NCBI GenBank assembly: GCA_002408085.1
Contig: DHQL01000019.1
Coordinates: forward strand, 1 to 27,461
DNA length: 27,461 bases
Source: Spirochaeta sp. UBA5339
Lineage (GTDB): Bacteria > Spirochaetota > Spirochaetia > DSM-2461
Direction of reading: 5' to 3'
This document shows, in pieces, positions 15,251-23,956 of this stretch. The position numbers and the translations under genes are program-made. Each line of letters begins with the position of its first letter. The stretch's first letter is position 1. The notes under the pieces are model-generated. The model did no database searches, was not told the DNA's origin, and worked only from the letters and a program-made list of their open reading frames with translations.

Positions 15251-17833
15251 CTATTCTTCCGGCAGTAGCCATAGAGTCTTTCGGGCATTGTCCAGCACAT
15301 CCTCTCTTTCCCAGAGGTTGCCATGATACTCCCCATTCTGCCACAGGGGAATAAAATCATCGTAGTGCCTGCTTGCCGGATGTCCGCTCTGACCGGTTGT
15401 ATGGATCATTATGCTGTTGGAGAAGTCGCTCATATCATATACGGCCCTCTGCGAGGCGATATGATTGACCTTAAAGGAATCTTTTGTATTCCAGCCCGTT
15501 ACACTGACCGTATTCCCCCCTCCGTCTACAGGAACAGGCCCGCTGTTAAAGATATTCTCAACCGCCTTGATTCCCGATTCACCAAGTGTTTTGTTTCTGA
15601 AATCTGCGGTATGAATATCCCCCCACCTCCACTTCGCAAGATCATCTCCCAGCTCTTCCCGGCCCTCTTTAACGGCCCGAACAAAGGCACGGCCGATTAT
15701 CTCTTCAGCACCTTCAGCAGTGTCGGGTGTTGTAATATCGTCCCAGAGGGGGTGGTCAGGATGATCCAGAAGGTAGATCAGACTGTTTTTAAACCGGCCG
15801 ACACTCCTGGGAGGCCACTCTTCCCTGGCAAACTGATCCCTGTATGTCTGTTCATAGAGTTCTTTAAAAAAATATGCGAAAACCGCTGCTTCACTGCTGT
15901 CTCTCAGTTGAACACCATCCCAGTTCTTCAAACTCTTATAGGCCTCATTTATCATCACCAGAGTCTCTTCTCTTGTCTTCTCACGCTCCTTTTTCTCTTT
16001 CAGGGTCTCATCTTCAGGAATCTTTTCAAGGTCATCGTATATTGCTTCGAAGTACTGGATCTGAATGCGGGAAATGATATCCATGGCCGCGATGCTGAAG
16101 TGGTCAAACTGTATCTTTTTATTGTCATCAACAGTCATTCCTCCCAGTCCCTCTTCAACAAGCTGGACAATCCTTTTCGCCCTGTATCCAAAGGCAAAAT
16201 GATCAGAAAATACATAGGGGTAAAAATCGTCTACAATGGGCTGATTCGCCGTTACGATATAGCCCTTTTCGGGATTTAGAGAGGCAGGCAGATCTTCAAA
16301 GGGAATGAACCCCTGCCAGCGGTACTCCGGCATCCATCCGGGGAGGAGACCCGTCCCCGTTCCCACAGTCCTTATGGGCTGTTTTCCAGTGAGCTGATAG
16401 GCGATATTCCCCTCCTTATCGGCATAGACTATGTTCTGTCCCGGGCAGTCCCAGTAGCTCAGGGCCTCTCTGAACTCTTCGTAGGTCTCCGCTTCATCAA
16501 GTTTAAGAATGGACATAAGGGTTCTGGAATCATCCAGAGCTGTCCACCGAAGCGATACGGCGGTCATTGTCAGATTTTCCGGAAAGGATTTTTCCGGTTC
16601 AACAGCAAAGCTTCTAAGATGCCTGTAGCCAGGGGTGTCGGATATCAGAGGGCCATTGGCCGTATGCCTTATACGGAGCACATAGGGGTCATCTTCTCCC
16701 TCGATCTTGATGGTTTCATAGATAATGTCCAAAGGATTCCACTGTTCATTGTCCCAGTAGAGGTCAGGATTCTCAATGTTCAGTCTTTCGTAATAAAGGT
16801 CCTGTACATCCAGTGTTCCGTTGGTAATACCCCAGGCGATGCTCTTATTGTGCCCGGCTACAACACCAGGTACCCCGGCAAAGGAGTAACCTTTTACATT
16901 AAGAGGATCGGGCCCAGTGCAGTGAAGAGCGACTTCATACCAAATGGAGGGCATTTGAATGCTCAGATGCATGTCATTAGCAAGAATTGGCTTGCCGGAT
17001 TCTGTATGTTCCCCGCTGATAACCCAGTTATTGGAACCAACGGCATCCTCAGTTCCGGGAGTTCTCCGCAGCAAGCCTGCTTGTGAAGACGCATTTACAT
17101 CCAGAGGGGCCAATCCCATCTTCTCCCTGAAGGAGTGATACTCCTCTTCACTGACAATAAAAGGAAAGCCCTCACGGAATGTGGAAATATAATCCTCCAT
17201 ATTGGATAGCCCGGCGCTTCTGAGAACACTCATAACAAGGCTTTCCGTGCTCATATTGCCCCCGAGGTCATAAGACATGACCTTAGTCCAGGTCAGCGAG
17301 TGGTGAGGCTCCCAGGGATCTATTTCAACTTCGACTCCCGTAAGCTTGAGCAGACGGAACTCAAGGGCCATTTTTTCCGGCTTTCTATCGGCAATCCAGG
17401 CATTTACTCCCAGAGAATAGGCTTTCAATGCATCTTTAGTTTTGTCATCGAGGATGTCAAACTCCCTTTGGGCAACCCGGGCAAATCCCATGGTCCGTAA
17501 AAAGATGTCAGAATCCAGCTGATCCTCGCCGAAAAGCTCACTCAAGCGCCCTGCACCGATACGGCGCCAGAATTCCATCTGCCAGAATCTGTCCTGGGCA
17601 TGGACATATCCCTGGGCAAAGAACAGATCCTGCCGGTTCTCGGCATAGATGTGTGGGATGCCGTCTTTATCCCGGATAATCTCAACAGGAGCTGTTAACC
17701 CCTCTAAAGAGATCTTACCTCCTGTCTTCGGTAGGCTCTGGCCTTTGATGACAGCAAGAACAATAAAAAGGAAAAGGATCACCGAGACCAGTGAAGCGAG
17801 TGATATGATCGTGATTTTAACTTTTTTACCCAT
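15251..17833 (-). CDS. Penicillin acylase family amidase
   Basis: An 860-residue N-terminal-nucleophile hydrolase, near the usual size. An N-terminal membrane anchor (about 7-29) is followed by the alpha region (VEIIRDKDGIPHIYAEN, AQGYVHAQDRFWQMEFWRR, GRLSELFG). Gly266-Ser267 in AVGSNNWVIS is the site of self-cleavage and makes Ser267 the nucleophile of the beta chain. Family motifs continue with ILANDMHLSIQMPSIWYE, GVPGVVAGHNKSIAWG and GQSGHPASRHYDD. Such enzymes split amide bonds in N-acyl homoserine lactones, beta-lactam side chains or other N-acyl compounds; the substrate cannot be told here. The ATG at 17833 is preceded by GGGAG. It stands alone on this strand. Confidence 0.93.
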   Translation of the reverse strand: MGKKVKITIISLASLVSVILFLFIVLAVIKGQSLPKTGGKISLEGLTAPVEIIRDKDGIPHIYAENRQDLFFAQGYVHAQDRFWQMEFWRRIGAGRLSELFGEDQLDSDIFLRTMGFARVAQREFDILDDKTKDALKAYSLGVNAWIADRKPEKMALEFRLLKLTGVEVEIDPWEPHHSLTWTKVMSYDLGGNMSTESLVMSVLRSAGLSNMEDYISTFREGFPFIVSEEEYHSFREKMGLAPLDVNASSQAGLLRRTPGTEDAVGSNNWVISGEHTESGKPILANDMHLSIQMPSIWYEVALHCTGPDPLNVKGYSFAGVPGVVAGHNKSIAWGITNGTLDVQDLYYERLNIENPDLYWDNEQWNPLDIIYETIKIEGEDDPYVLRIRHTANGPLISDTPGYRHLRSFAVEPEKSFPENLTMTAVSLRWTALDDSRTLMSILKLDEAETYEEFREALSYWDCPGQNIVYADKEGNIAYQLTGKQPIRTVGTGTGLLPGWMPEYRWQGFIPFEDLPASLNPEKGYIVTANQPIVDDFYPYVFSDHFAFGYRAKRIVQLVEEGLGGMTVDDNKKIQFDHFSIAAMDIISRIQIQYFEAIYDDLEKIPEDETLKEKKEREKTREETLVMINEAYKSLKNWDGVQLRDSSEAAVFAYFFKELYEQTYRDQFAREEWPPRSVGRFKNSLIYLLDHPDHPLWDDITTPDTAEGAEEIIGRAFVRAVKEGREELGDDLAKWRWGDIHTADFRNKTLGESGIKAVENIFNSGPVPVDGGGNTVSVTGWNTKDSFKVNHIASQRAVYDMSDFSNSIMIHTTGQSGHPASRHYDDFIPLWQNGEYHGNLWEREDVLDNARKTLWLLPEE

Positions 17834-18200
17834 AATGATCTCCCTATTTCCCATCTGAAACAGGTGATATACAGGCAGTTTGCCCGCCGGGGCCAACAGG
17901 CAGGCTGCTATGGAGTTTTGAGGAAATTCATCTTTAAATTTTAATGGATCAGAGAGTATTAATCAAAAATTACTGACAGTCCCGGGGAACGCTGAAATGT
18001 GATTAGTAGACCTTTAGATCAATGTGATAGTATCATTTAATACCATCTGTATCGCTGCCTCTTGTAATTAAAATCGTCATCATATTCTATCTCACCGAAG
18101 AGCAGGGTCTACAATTTCAAGTCCATGAGATCTTGTGCATTTATTGGAACTCTTCCATACATCAAACTATACACTCATACTATCCACTAATCATCATTAT

Positions 18201-18219
18201 TATACGTTTGAATCGTATA
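18201..18219. repeat. Inverted repeat TATACG-N7-CGTATA
   Basis: Perfect 6-base arms separated by 7 bases. It could be a regulator site; no link to a gene is evident. Confidence 0.45.
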
Positions 18220-18323
18220 CTATGTGCAGCATTCGGACTAATTGGTTAGACTGTTTCAAAGGCTTGCTATCCGCTCGTCTTTCTATATCTTGTCATTCGT
18301 CCTGTTCCCCGGGATTCAATCCT

Positions 18324-18357
18324 CCCCGCCTGGAGCATTTGCTTTATGCAGGCGGGG
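18324..18357. terminator. Strong GC-rich hairpin without a T tract
   Basis: CCCCGCCTG (18324-18332) pairs with CAGGCGGGG (18349-18357), with a further GCAT/ATGC pairing inside the loop. No T run follows within 5 bases, so it is more likely an RNA structural element or remnant than an efficient terminator. Confidence 0.4.
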
Positions 18358-18432
18358 ACTGTTGTTTCAAATCACTCATGTATTTCCCCTTGCTTTTTTT
18401 CCCTGACAGATTCTACAGACATTGTTTTCCCC

Positions 18433-18461
18433 TTGTTTTCGTGTAATAATAAACGTACGAT
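18433..18461 (+). promoter_or_regulatory. Possible promoter of the hydrolase-fusion cluster
   Basis: TTGTTT (18433-18438) and TACGAT (18456-18461) are 17 bases apart. The transcript would start about 60 bases before the first start codon and include the unattached AGGAGGT at 18481. Confidence 0.35.
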
Positions 18462-18530
18462 ATCTTATATAGGTTTTGATAGGAGGTAAAGCTGGTCAGC
18501 ACTTCCTTTTGCTGAATCAGTAATAGATGA

Positions 18531-21500
18531 ATGAGAAGAATTACTGTCAATTCAAATGCTTTTCTAGCGGCTGGTGAATCGCAAAAGTATATACTTCTTG
18601 GGTCCGAGTCAGTTACCACCGGGGATCTGGAAGAGAAGATTCTGCCCAAAATCAATAAACTGAATCCAGAGCCTGTTCCGGGATTTTGGGGGACACTGGG
18701 TTATAAAAACGACAAACCTGTCAACTGGCGGGGTTATCTTGAAATCTCTTCATCAGGCAATAAGGATTTTACAGGGGTTGTCAGGGAGGAGGTGGATATC
18801 CTCCATGAGTGTTATCCTGATTTAAACAGTGATGAGATTTCTGAGTGTTTCATCTCCTTTGACAATGTGGAAATTGATTTCCCGGATCTTTTTACAGAAG
18901 ATGAAATACCTGAATTGAGGCTTGATGTGATGGTCTCCCAGGATGAGGGGGCGGTTGTCTTCTATCAGTCGGAAAAGGATGACACCAGTGAATGCCGTAT
19001 TGAGTACATTCAGCCTGAGTCTACTGATAAGAAGCACTCCTACAAAAGGGACAGGCTGAAGTACTATTTCAATGTCATCCCCCAGTATCAGGTGGAGGAA
19101 GTTCCGGCACTGCGCGGCTGTCTCCGGCTGAAAGATGAAAAAGAGAATAACCCCTTTATTCTGAAGGTGGTGAAATTTAAAAGAACACTCTCCTCTCAAC
19201 TGCAGAAGAAGGGGGAAGCCGTCAGCGGAAGAGATCTACTGAGGCAGATTGAAAAGCAGCTTGATAAAAATGAACCGAGAAACAGAAACAAGAAACCCGC
19301 GGTTCTGATCTTCAAACCCGATGATAATGATTTTTTCAAGGCGGGAAAGAAGGATATCGATCCCGATAAAAAAACTCTTTTTCTTATGCACGGCACATTC
19401 GCCAATACCAGAAAAACCTATAAGGAGTTATACGGTAAAGACAAGACTTTCCTGCTGAAGCTTATGCGGCCCTATGGTGGCTGTTATGAACAGATCATCG
19501 CCTTTAATCATCATACTGTCTGCGATGGCGCCAGAGAGAACTCGAAGATTCTGTTCAGATTATTGAAAACCCTGGGTATCTCCCGGTTTACTCAGGAGGT
19601 TGATTTCATAGGGAGCAGCCAGGGCGGTCTGCTGATTCAGTATCTGGCAAACACCGAATACGAACGGCTGAAGGTTGGCAGGGCCGTTCTTGATGCCTCG
19701 GCAAACGGGGTAGGCTATTTCACTGCCGCCAAACGTGTCGCCAAGTTTCTGACTATTCTGAAATATACTCTCAAGGCCGCTGGAATGCAGGGAAAAGCTC
19801 TTATAGCGGCTCTTGCACAGAACTCTGCCGAGCTGCTCCTGGAACAGCCCGGTTTCCAGATTATGACTCCCGCCCATAAGAGGTTAACCGAGATTATGGG
19901 CGGGACACCACTGAATCCCAATACCCGTTATTACCCGATTATTGATGACTATGATAAAGACATTTTTGATGATTCTACATTCAGGCTTTTAAAGATCATA
20001 AGCTTCGGTGCTGCCGATCTTATCTCAAGGCAGTTCCTGGGCAAGTACAATGACCTTGTTGTGGGAACAAGAAATCAGTACCTGGTTCCGGCTGAGTACT
20101 GTGCCATCCCAGGGTATAACCCGACCAATTTCAAGGGTATTATGAGAAAAGCAATCCATGGGACATGCATAAATCTCCCAGAAGTGCAGAAGGATATCAG
20201 AAAATTTTTAAAGAAGGGCAAGGTCCGGAGCAGATCTGTTCAGACAATTGGAATTGACGGGCACTGTCATATTTTCGGCAGAGAGATCATTTCGGGCAGA
20301 ATACTGGTTCTACTGCTGGAAGAACTGATCAGCTATTCAGAAAAACACCCTGAAGCAGAAAAAATCCCTTCTGACCATTTCGAAAATAAAGTCGGCAAGA
20401 CCGATCTCCGTGAACTCATTGGTATCGCAAAAAACATTATCAAGTACTTTCTCCTGAACAAGGACAGCTATCGGATGCTGGAAGATCTGCAGAGTGAATA
20501 TATGGAAGTCAATTCACACATAGGAAGGTTTGTACCTCTGATGTTCGATCTGGAAACCTCGTTTCAGAATAAATATCATGAAAAGGATGGAAAAAAGACT
20601 CTCAAGAAGACCGAAAATGAGTTTCAAAAGAGTATTAAAGGGTATCTGAACAAGATAGACAAGATCATTGATGCCTTTGAAAAACACAATGTAAATCCCA
20701 TCAGGGGTACTCTGGAAGAAAACAGGGAGAGTATCAAAACTCTAAAGTTCTTTAGAACAGTGTTTAAGACTCTGAAGATTCTGGACAGCAGCCTGATCAG
20801 CGATACGGCATCAGCCTTTGACAGGCAGATCAAAGAGATGCAGATCCTCAAAAAAATCTATGGAGAGAATCTCCTGCCCTTCCTTGCGGTTGATCCCCGA
20901 AGAAAGAATATCTCCGAGATCATAAAGGATCAGGTCGGTCCGGGCAAAACCTTTCACGGCATCAAGCTCTATACGCCCAACGGCTATTCACCGACAGATC
21001 CCCGTCTCTTCGATGATGATCAGCATTTCATTAACGGAATCAGCCTCTACTCCTACTGCTCAAAACACAATATTCCTGTCCTTGCGCACTGTTCCAATAG
21101 AGGTTTCGCTACCTTTGCCAGAGATATTCAGATCTGGGGTGATATCTATGTCAAAGACAATCCGGAGGATGACGCAGGAAGACTGGAAAACAACAGCGAA
21201 CCGACATGGAAGAGCTTTAATCATTATCTCTTTGAAGGGGGATTCAGCAAGTCCGTGGCTGAAAGAGCCCAGGCTCTTAACCATCCACTTATCTGGGATA
21301 AAGTCCTTGACAACTACAAGGACCTCAAACTCTGTCTTGCGCATTTTGGCGGTGAATCCGATGAGTGGAGAAATCAGATTGTAGTTCTGATGAAAAAACA
21401 TAAAAACCTTTATACCGATCTGTCCTGCCATATCGACAGGAAGAGGTTGAAAAGAATCTATGAAGAGATCATGAGAGATCAGGATATTTCAGACCGCATA

Positions 21501-21632
21501 TTTTACGGTTCCGACTACTTCCTGAACATGCTGAACGACATAGAATTCAGTAAATACTACAAAAACTTCAAAGGCGTTTTCAAAAGTGACTTTGCCAGGA
21601 TCAGCAGGGAAAATCCGGAGAGGTTTCTATAG
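18531..21632 (+). CDS. Fusion of serine alpha/beta hydrolase and metal-dependent amidohydrolase
   Basis: A 1033-residue cytoplasmic protein without signal or membrane segments. Residues 1-270 are an unrecognised, mixed-structure region. Residues 280-555 are an alpha/beta hydrolase: LFLMHGTFANT (oxyanion region), GSSQGG with nucleophile Ser363, and probable acid Asp508 (YNDLVVG) and His543 (AIHGT). It recalls the lipase-like DUF7379 domains. Residues 573-1033 form an amidohydrolase TIM barrel: GIDGHCHIF (His578, His580), FHGIKLY (Lys812), LAHCSNRG (His853), CLAHFGG (His938) and YGSDYF (Asp995). It is interrupted by a largely helical insertion of about 210 residues (590-800). All key residues of both enzymes are present. 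A TGA lies directly before the ATG, so no earlier start is possible, yet no proper ribosome binding site is close. It heads a four-gene cluster. Substrates are unknown. Confidence 0.9.
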   Translation: MRRITVNSNAFLAAGESQKYILLGSESVTTGDLEEKILPKINKLNPEPVPGFWGTLGYKNDKPVNWRGYLEISSSGNKDFTGVVREEVDILHECYPDLNSDEISECFISFDNVEIDFPDLFTEDEIPELRLDVMVSQDEGAVVFYQSEKDDTSECRIEYIQPESTDKKHSYKRDRLKYYFNVIPQYQVEEVPALRGCLRLKDEKENNPFILKVVKFKRTLSSQLQKKGEAVSGRDLLRQIEKQLDKNEPRNRNKKPAVLIFKPDDNDFFKAGKKDIDPDKKTLFLMHGTFANTRKTYKELYGKDKTFLLKLMRPYGGCYEQIIAFNHHTVCDGARENSKILFRLLKTLGISRFTQEVDFIGSSQGGLLIQYLANTEYERLKVGRAVLDASANGVGYFTAAKRVAKFLTILKYTLKAAGMQGKALIAALAQNSAELLLEQPGFQIMTPAHKRLTEIMGGTPLNPNTRYYPIIDDYDKDIFDDSTFRLLKIISFGAADLISRQFLGKYNDLVVGTRNQYLVPAEYCAIPGYNPTNFKGIMRKAIHGTCINLPEVQKDIRKFLKKGKVRSRSVQTIGIDGHCHIFGREIISGRILVLLLEELISYSEKHPEAEKIPSDHFENKVGKTDLRELIGIAKNIIKYFLLNKDSYRMLEDLQSEYMEVNSHIGRFVPLMFDLETSFQNKYHEKDGKKTLKKTENEFQKSIKGYLNKIDKIIDAFEKHNVNPIRGTLEENRESIKTLKFFRTVFKTLKILDSSLISDTASAFDRQIKEMQILKKIYGENLLPFLAVDPRRKNISEIIKDQVGPGKTFHGIKLYTPNGYSPTDPRLFDDDQHFINGISLYSYCSKHNIPVLAHCSNRGFATFARDIQIWGDIYVKDNPEDDAGRLENNSEPTWKSFNHYLFEGGFSKSVAERAQALNHPLIWDKVLDNYKDLKLCLAHFGGESDEWRNQIVVLMKKHKNLYTDLSCHIDRKRLKRIYEEIMRDQDISDRIFYGSDYFLNMLNDIEFSKYYKNFKGVFKSDFARISRENPERFL

Positions 21633-21682
21633 ATTCAGTTTTATTTTCTAAAAACAGTGTCATTGAAGAACGGGAGGTTAGG

Positions 21683-22054
21683 ATGAGTGAAGGCAGATTG
21701 AGTGAAAAGGAGATCAAGCAGATTGCAGATGCCATTAACAGGAAGGTGGATATGCCAATTCTGAAGGAAGATGCCGAAGGCCGTATTATTTTAAAGATTG
21801 TAAAGAGAATTGACGACTTTCTCTGGAACGTGCTTCCAGATGAAATCTATGATCTGTGTAAAACAGCGGCAGACGGCATCACAACTGATGAGGCGGAAAA
21901 TCTTAAATCAAGACTGTCCAGTATCATCAACAAATACATTGATCTTCCCTTCCTGTCGGAAAAGACGGAAAAGGAGCTGTTTGATTTCGTCATCAGCCTT
22001 GTGTGTGATGCTCTTAAAAAAGGAGTTGATCTCGGCATGAAGGCTGTTGTTTAG
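21683..22054 (+). CDS. Small helical protein with an internal duplication
   Basis: A 123-residue, largely helical, soluble protein of no known family. It contains two copies of one motif 64 residues apart: INRKVDMPILKEDAEG (from Ile18) and INKYIDLPFLSEKTEK (from Ile82). Each is followed by a hydrophobic helix, so the pattern is IN[RK]x[VI]D[ML]PxLxExxE. The protein thus looks like a two-fold repeat of an approximately 60-residue helical unit. GGAGGT lies 5 bases before the ATG. It begins 50 bases after the hydrolase fusion on the same strand, so it may be its partner or regulator (inference). Confidence 0.8.
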   Translation: MSEGRLSEKEIKQIADAINRKVDMPILKEDAEGRIILKIVKRIDDFLWNVLPDEIYDLCKTAADGITTDEAENLKSRLSSIINKYIDLPFLSEKTEKELFDFVISLVCDALKKGVDLGMKAVV

Positions 22055-22099
22055 CTTTTCAATTATGCGATGCAAATATCTGAATCATGAGGTAAGAAG

Positions 22100-22645
22100 A
22101 TGGGAAGAAAATTTACAGTATTATTAATATGCCTGGGAGTTTTTCTATCGATAATCGGGCTAGGTATATCAAGTATCGAAGGTTATATAAAAGAAGACGA
22201 TGATGTGGTACTGACTGAATATTCGGATAAACTGGAAATCGTGTGGCATGATGCAATAGGTCCGGATAAGGGAGACTATAAGGTCACAGTTAACAGGATT
22301 GATATGATTCAAAGGTTTTTTGATTCATTCTCATCATATATCAACTATCTTTTTGCTTGCGCTAGTGGATTCCTGATATTTATTTCAAACAAATTATTGA
22401 ATCTGGAAGAATAAGACTTTTGGCTTAATGCACGAAAGAATCTTTTGTTAGCAAGTGTATTTTTCATTGCCTCAATGGTAAGCGGGATATCGGCACAAGG
22501 GCTACTCGTTTATTTAGTCACTGCAAAAAGATTTGGGATAAACAGTGGGTTTTCGTTTACTGTCTTTTATCAACTGGCATTAATAATAGTGGGTGTTGTA
22601 ATTACCCTATCTGTAACATACAAGAAGATTGGAGATAAGATATGA
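22100..22645 (+). pseudogene. Four-helix membrane protein gene interrupted by one in-frame stop
   Basis: The frame from ATG 22100 (GAGGT 6 bases upstream) encodes 104 residues with two membrane helices (5-25 and about 80-100), then a TAA at 22412-22414. The very same frame continues without another stop: DFWLNARKNLLLASVFF and onward, with two more helices, to TGA at 22643-22645. Apart from the TAA, the chain would be 181 residues with four helices, an extracytoplasmic loop of about 50 residues between helices 1 and 2, and a short polar loop at the stop. The second part has no ribosome binding site. It may be a recent nonsense mutation, a readthrough gene or a sequencing error. The 3' end overlaps the next gene by 4 bases, arguing for an operon of once-intact genes. 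Confidence 0.75.
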
Positions 22646-23565
22646 AGGAATTAATTATTGTCATCGTACTGGGGTTATTTCCTATAATGATTTTCTCTCA
22701 TGGACAGGTGAGTGAATCGGAGATATATTTTGATGATGAAGCCTCACAGCAGATATACGATTCATATTTAAGCATAGTGACTTATATTAATGAAAATTCT
22801 GACAAATATATTTCGATCAATCATTCAGTTCTTGAAGAAAGCATAGAAACTCTTAAAAATGTTGATAGAGTTCAAATTGAAAACTTTCAGAATGCAGTAA
22901 GACAGGGGTTCTCGGGCGGTAATGGAGGTATCCAGAATAATTGGGATATAAGTACAATTGAAGAAGTCGAAAATAAGGTTCTTGCATCGTCTTCTGAAGA
23001 TATATTTAACGTTGCTCCTCAGATTTTTTTTGATGATCAAGGTACAACTTCAATCTATTCAAATAAGGCCATTACAGAAAGATACCTGAGAAATATGGTG
23101 CATTATATTGTTGTAGAGAGTCAGAGGAGCGAGGATAACTTCCGGTTTCCCTGGCCAATATGTGCTTTTTTCGGATGCGCCAGTGATGAACAGTTTGATA
23201 TAAATGACAAACTTGCTAAAGATATGTCATCAATTCTAAAAAATCAGTTAAAAAGTGATAACTCAGCTGTTGGTACCTTCGCTGGTCAAATTGATGAAAA
23301 CCAATTAAGAGCAGTGCTTTCTGCAACACAGACAGGTGCTCCAGTACATAATGATGAAGGACTATCCATTCTGATAGATTCTTTAAATAATAACGAAGTT
23401 TCAGTTGATTTAATTGATCTTTATCTTGAACAGGAAGCCGGTGGTAGAGAACCTTCTGAAAGATCTTTAGGAAATGGGGAATTGCTGATAACTGTAGATT
23501 CATTACAATATCAAATTCAATATTCCCAGGATATGATAAGTGATCTTTCAAAATTATCAAAGTAA
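22642..23565 (+). CDS. Secreted protein of unknown function
   Basis: A 307-residue protein with a signal peptide (MKELIIVIVLGLFPIMIFSHG, cleavage near residue 20). The mature part is acidic, Asn/Ser/Asp-rich and predicted mostly helical. It has a short aromatic, cysteine-containing patch (FPWPICAFFGCAS) near residue 170 and no lipobox. I recognise no family. Its ATG overlaps the stop of the membrane protein frame (ATGA), so the two are coupled and may act together at the envelope. It is clearly more AT-rich than the hydrolase gene, suggesting the cluster was assembled from parts of different origin. Confidence 0.75.
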   Translation: MKELIIVIVLGLFPIMIFSHGQVSESEIYFDDEASQQIYDSYLSIVTYINENSDKYISINHSVLEESIETLKNVDRVQIENFQNAVRQGFSGGNGGIQNNWDISTIEEVENKVLASSSEDIFNVAPQIFFDDQGTTSIYSNKAITERYLRNMVHYIVVESQRSEDNFRFPWPICAFFGCASDEQFDINDKLAKDMSSILKNQLKSDNSAVGTFAGQIDENQLRAVLSATQTGAPVHNDEGLSILIDSLNNNEVSVDLIDLYLEQEAGGREPSERSLGNGELLITVDSLQYQIQYSQDMISDLSKLSK

Positions 23566-23597
23566 TACTCAATTGCTCAACTCTGAAATGATTCCGC

Positions 23598-23952
23598 GAC
23601 TGCACTGTACGCGCAGACAACAGCAATCCAATGAGAGGAGCAACATTCTCTGTATGGCTCGCTAACATGGGTATGTTCCTGTTCCACTCCCGTCCTCTGG
23701 TGAAGGATGACAATCCTTATATTGAATCATTCTTCAGGACGTTGAAGTATCATGCGGCGTATCCTGGCAGGTTTGATTGCATGGAAGAGAGCCTGGGAAT
23801 GGATGGCTGATTTCATCAACTGGTACAACGCTACTCACCGGCATTCCAGTATTGGATATGTTAATCCCCAACAGAGGAAGAATGGGGAAGATGTAAAGTT
23901 ATTTGAAAAGAGGAATCAGACACTGAAGGAGGCGCGCCTTCTCCTTTGTTAG
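23598..23952 (+). pseudogene. Remnant of an IS3-type transposase (integrase core, OrfB)
   Basis: The C-terminal third of a DDE integrase in two frames. Frame one reads DNSNPMRGATF, then SRPLVKDDNPYIESFFRTLKYHAAYPGRFDCMEE. A one-base shift near 23790 leads to AWEWMADFINWYNATHRHSSIGYVNPQQRKNGED to a stop at 23950-23952. These are typical IS3-family OrfB segments (DNGSPM, NPYSEAxFRTLKY and FxxWYNxxHRHSxIGYVTPxxR). The N-terminal part, OrfA and inverted repeats are missing, so it is inactive. It marks past insertion between the secreted protein gene and the fic genes. Confidence 0.85.
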
Positions 23953-23956
23953 TAGA

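Larger units (their letters stand above)
17834..18430. other. Long intergenic stretch without a convincing gene
   Basis: Some 600 bases between divergent genes. Visible structures are an inverted repeat TATACG/CGTATA at 18201-18219 and a strong GC hairpin at 18324-18357. A 103-codon plus-strand frame (18135-18446) has no ribosome binding site and an unconvincing composition. No tRNA fold was found. Confidence 0.5.

Noticed and set aside
15323..16279. Plus-strand open frame of 318 codons
   Set aside because: It lies wholly opposite the penicillin acylase gene, has no ribosome binding site and resembles no protein; it is a shadow of a conserved gene.
18305..18340. T-arm-like segment resembling the end of a tRNA (GGGATTCAATCCTCC)
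   Set aside because: The flanking bases do not form an acceptor stem or anticodon arm, and the GC hairpin that follows explains the pattern.
18135..18446. 103-codon frame in the gene-poor stretch
   Set aside because: No ribosome binding site, odd composition rich in Cys, His, Ser and Phe, and it runs through a strong hairpin; not convincing as a gene.
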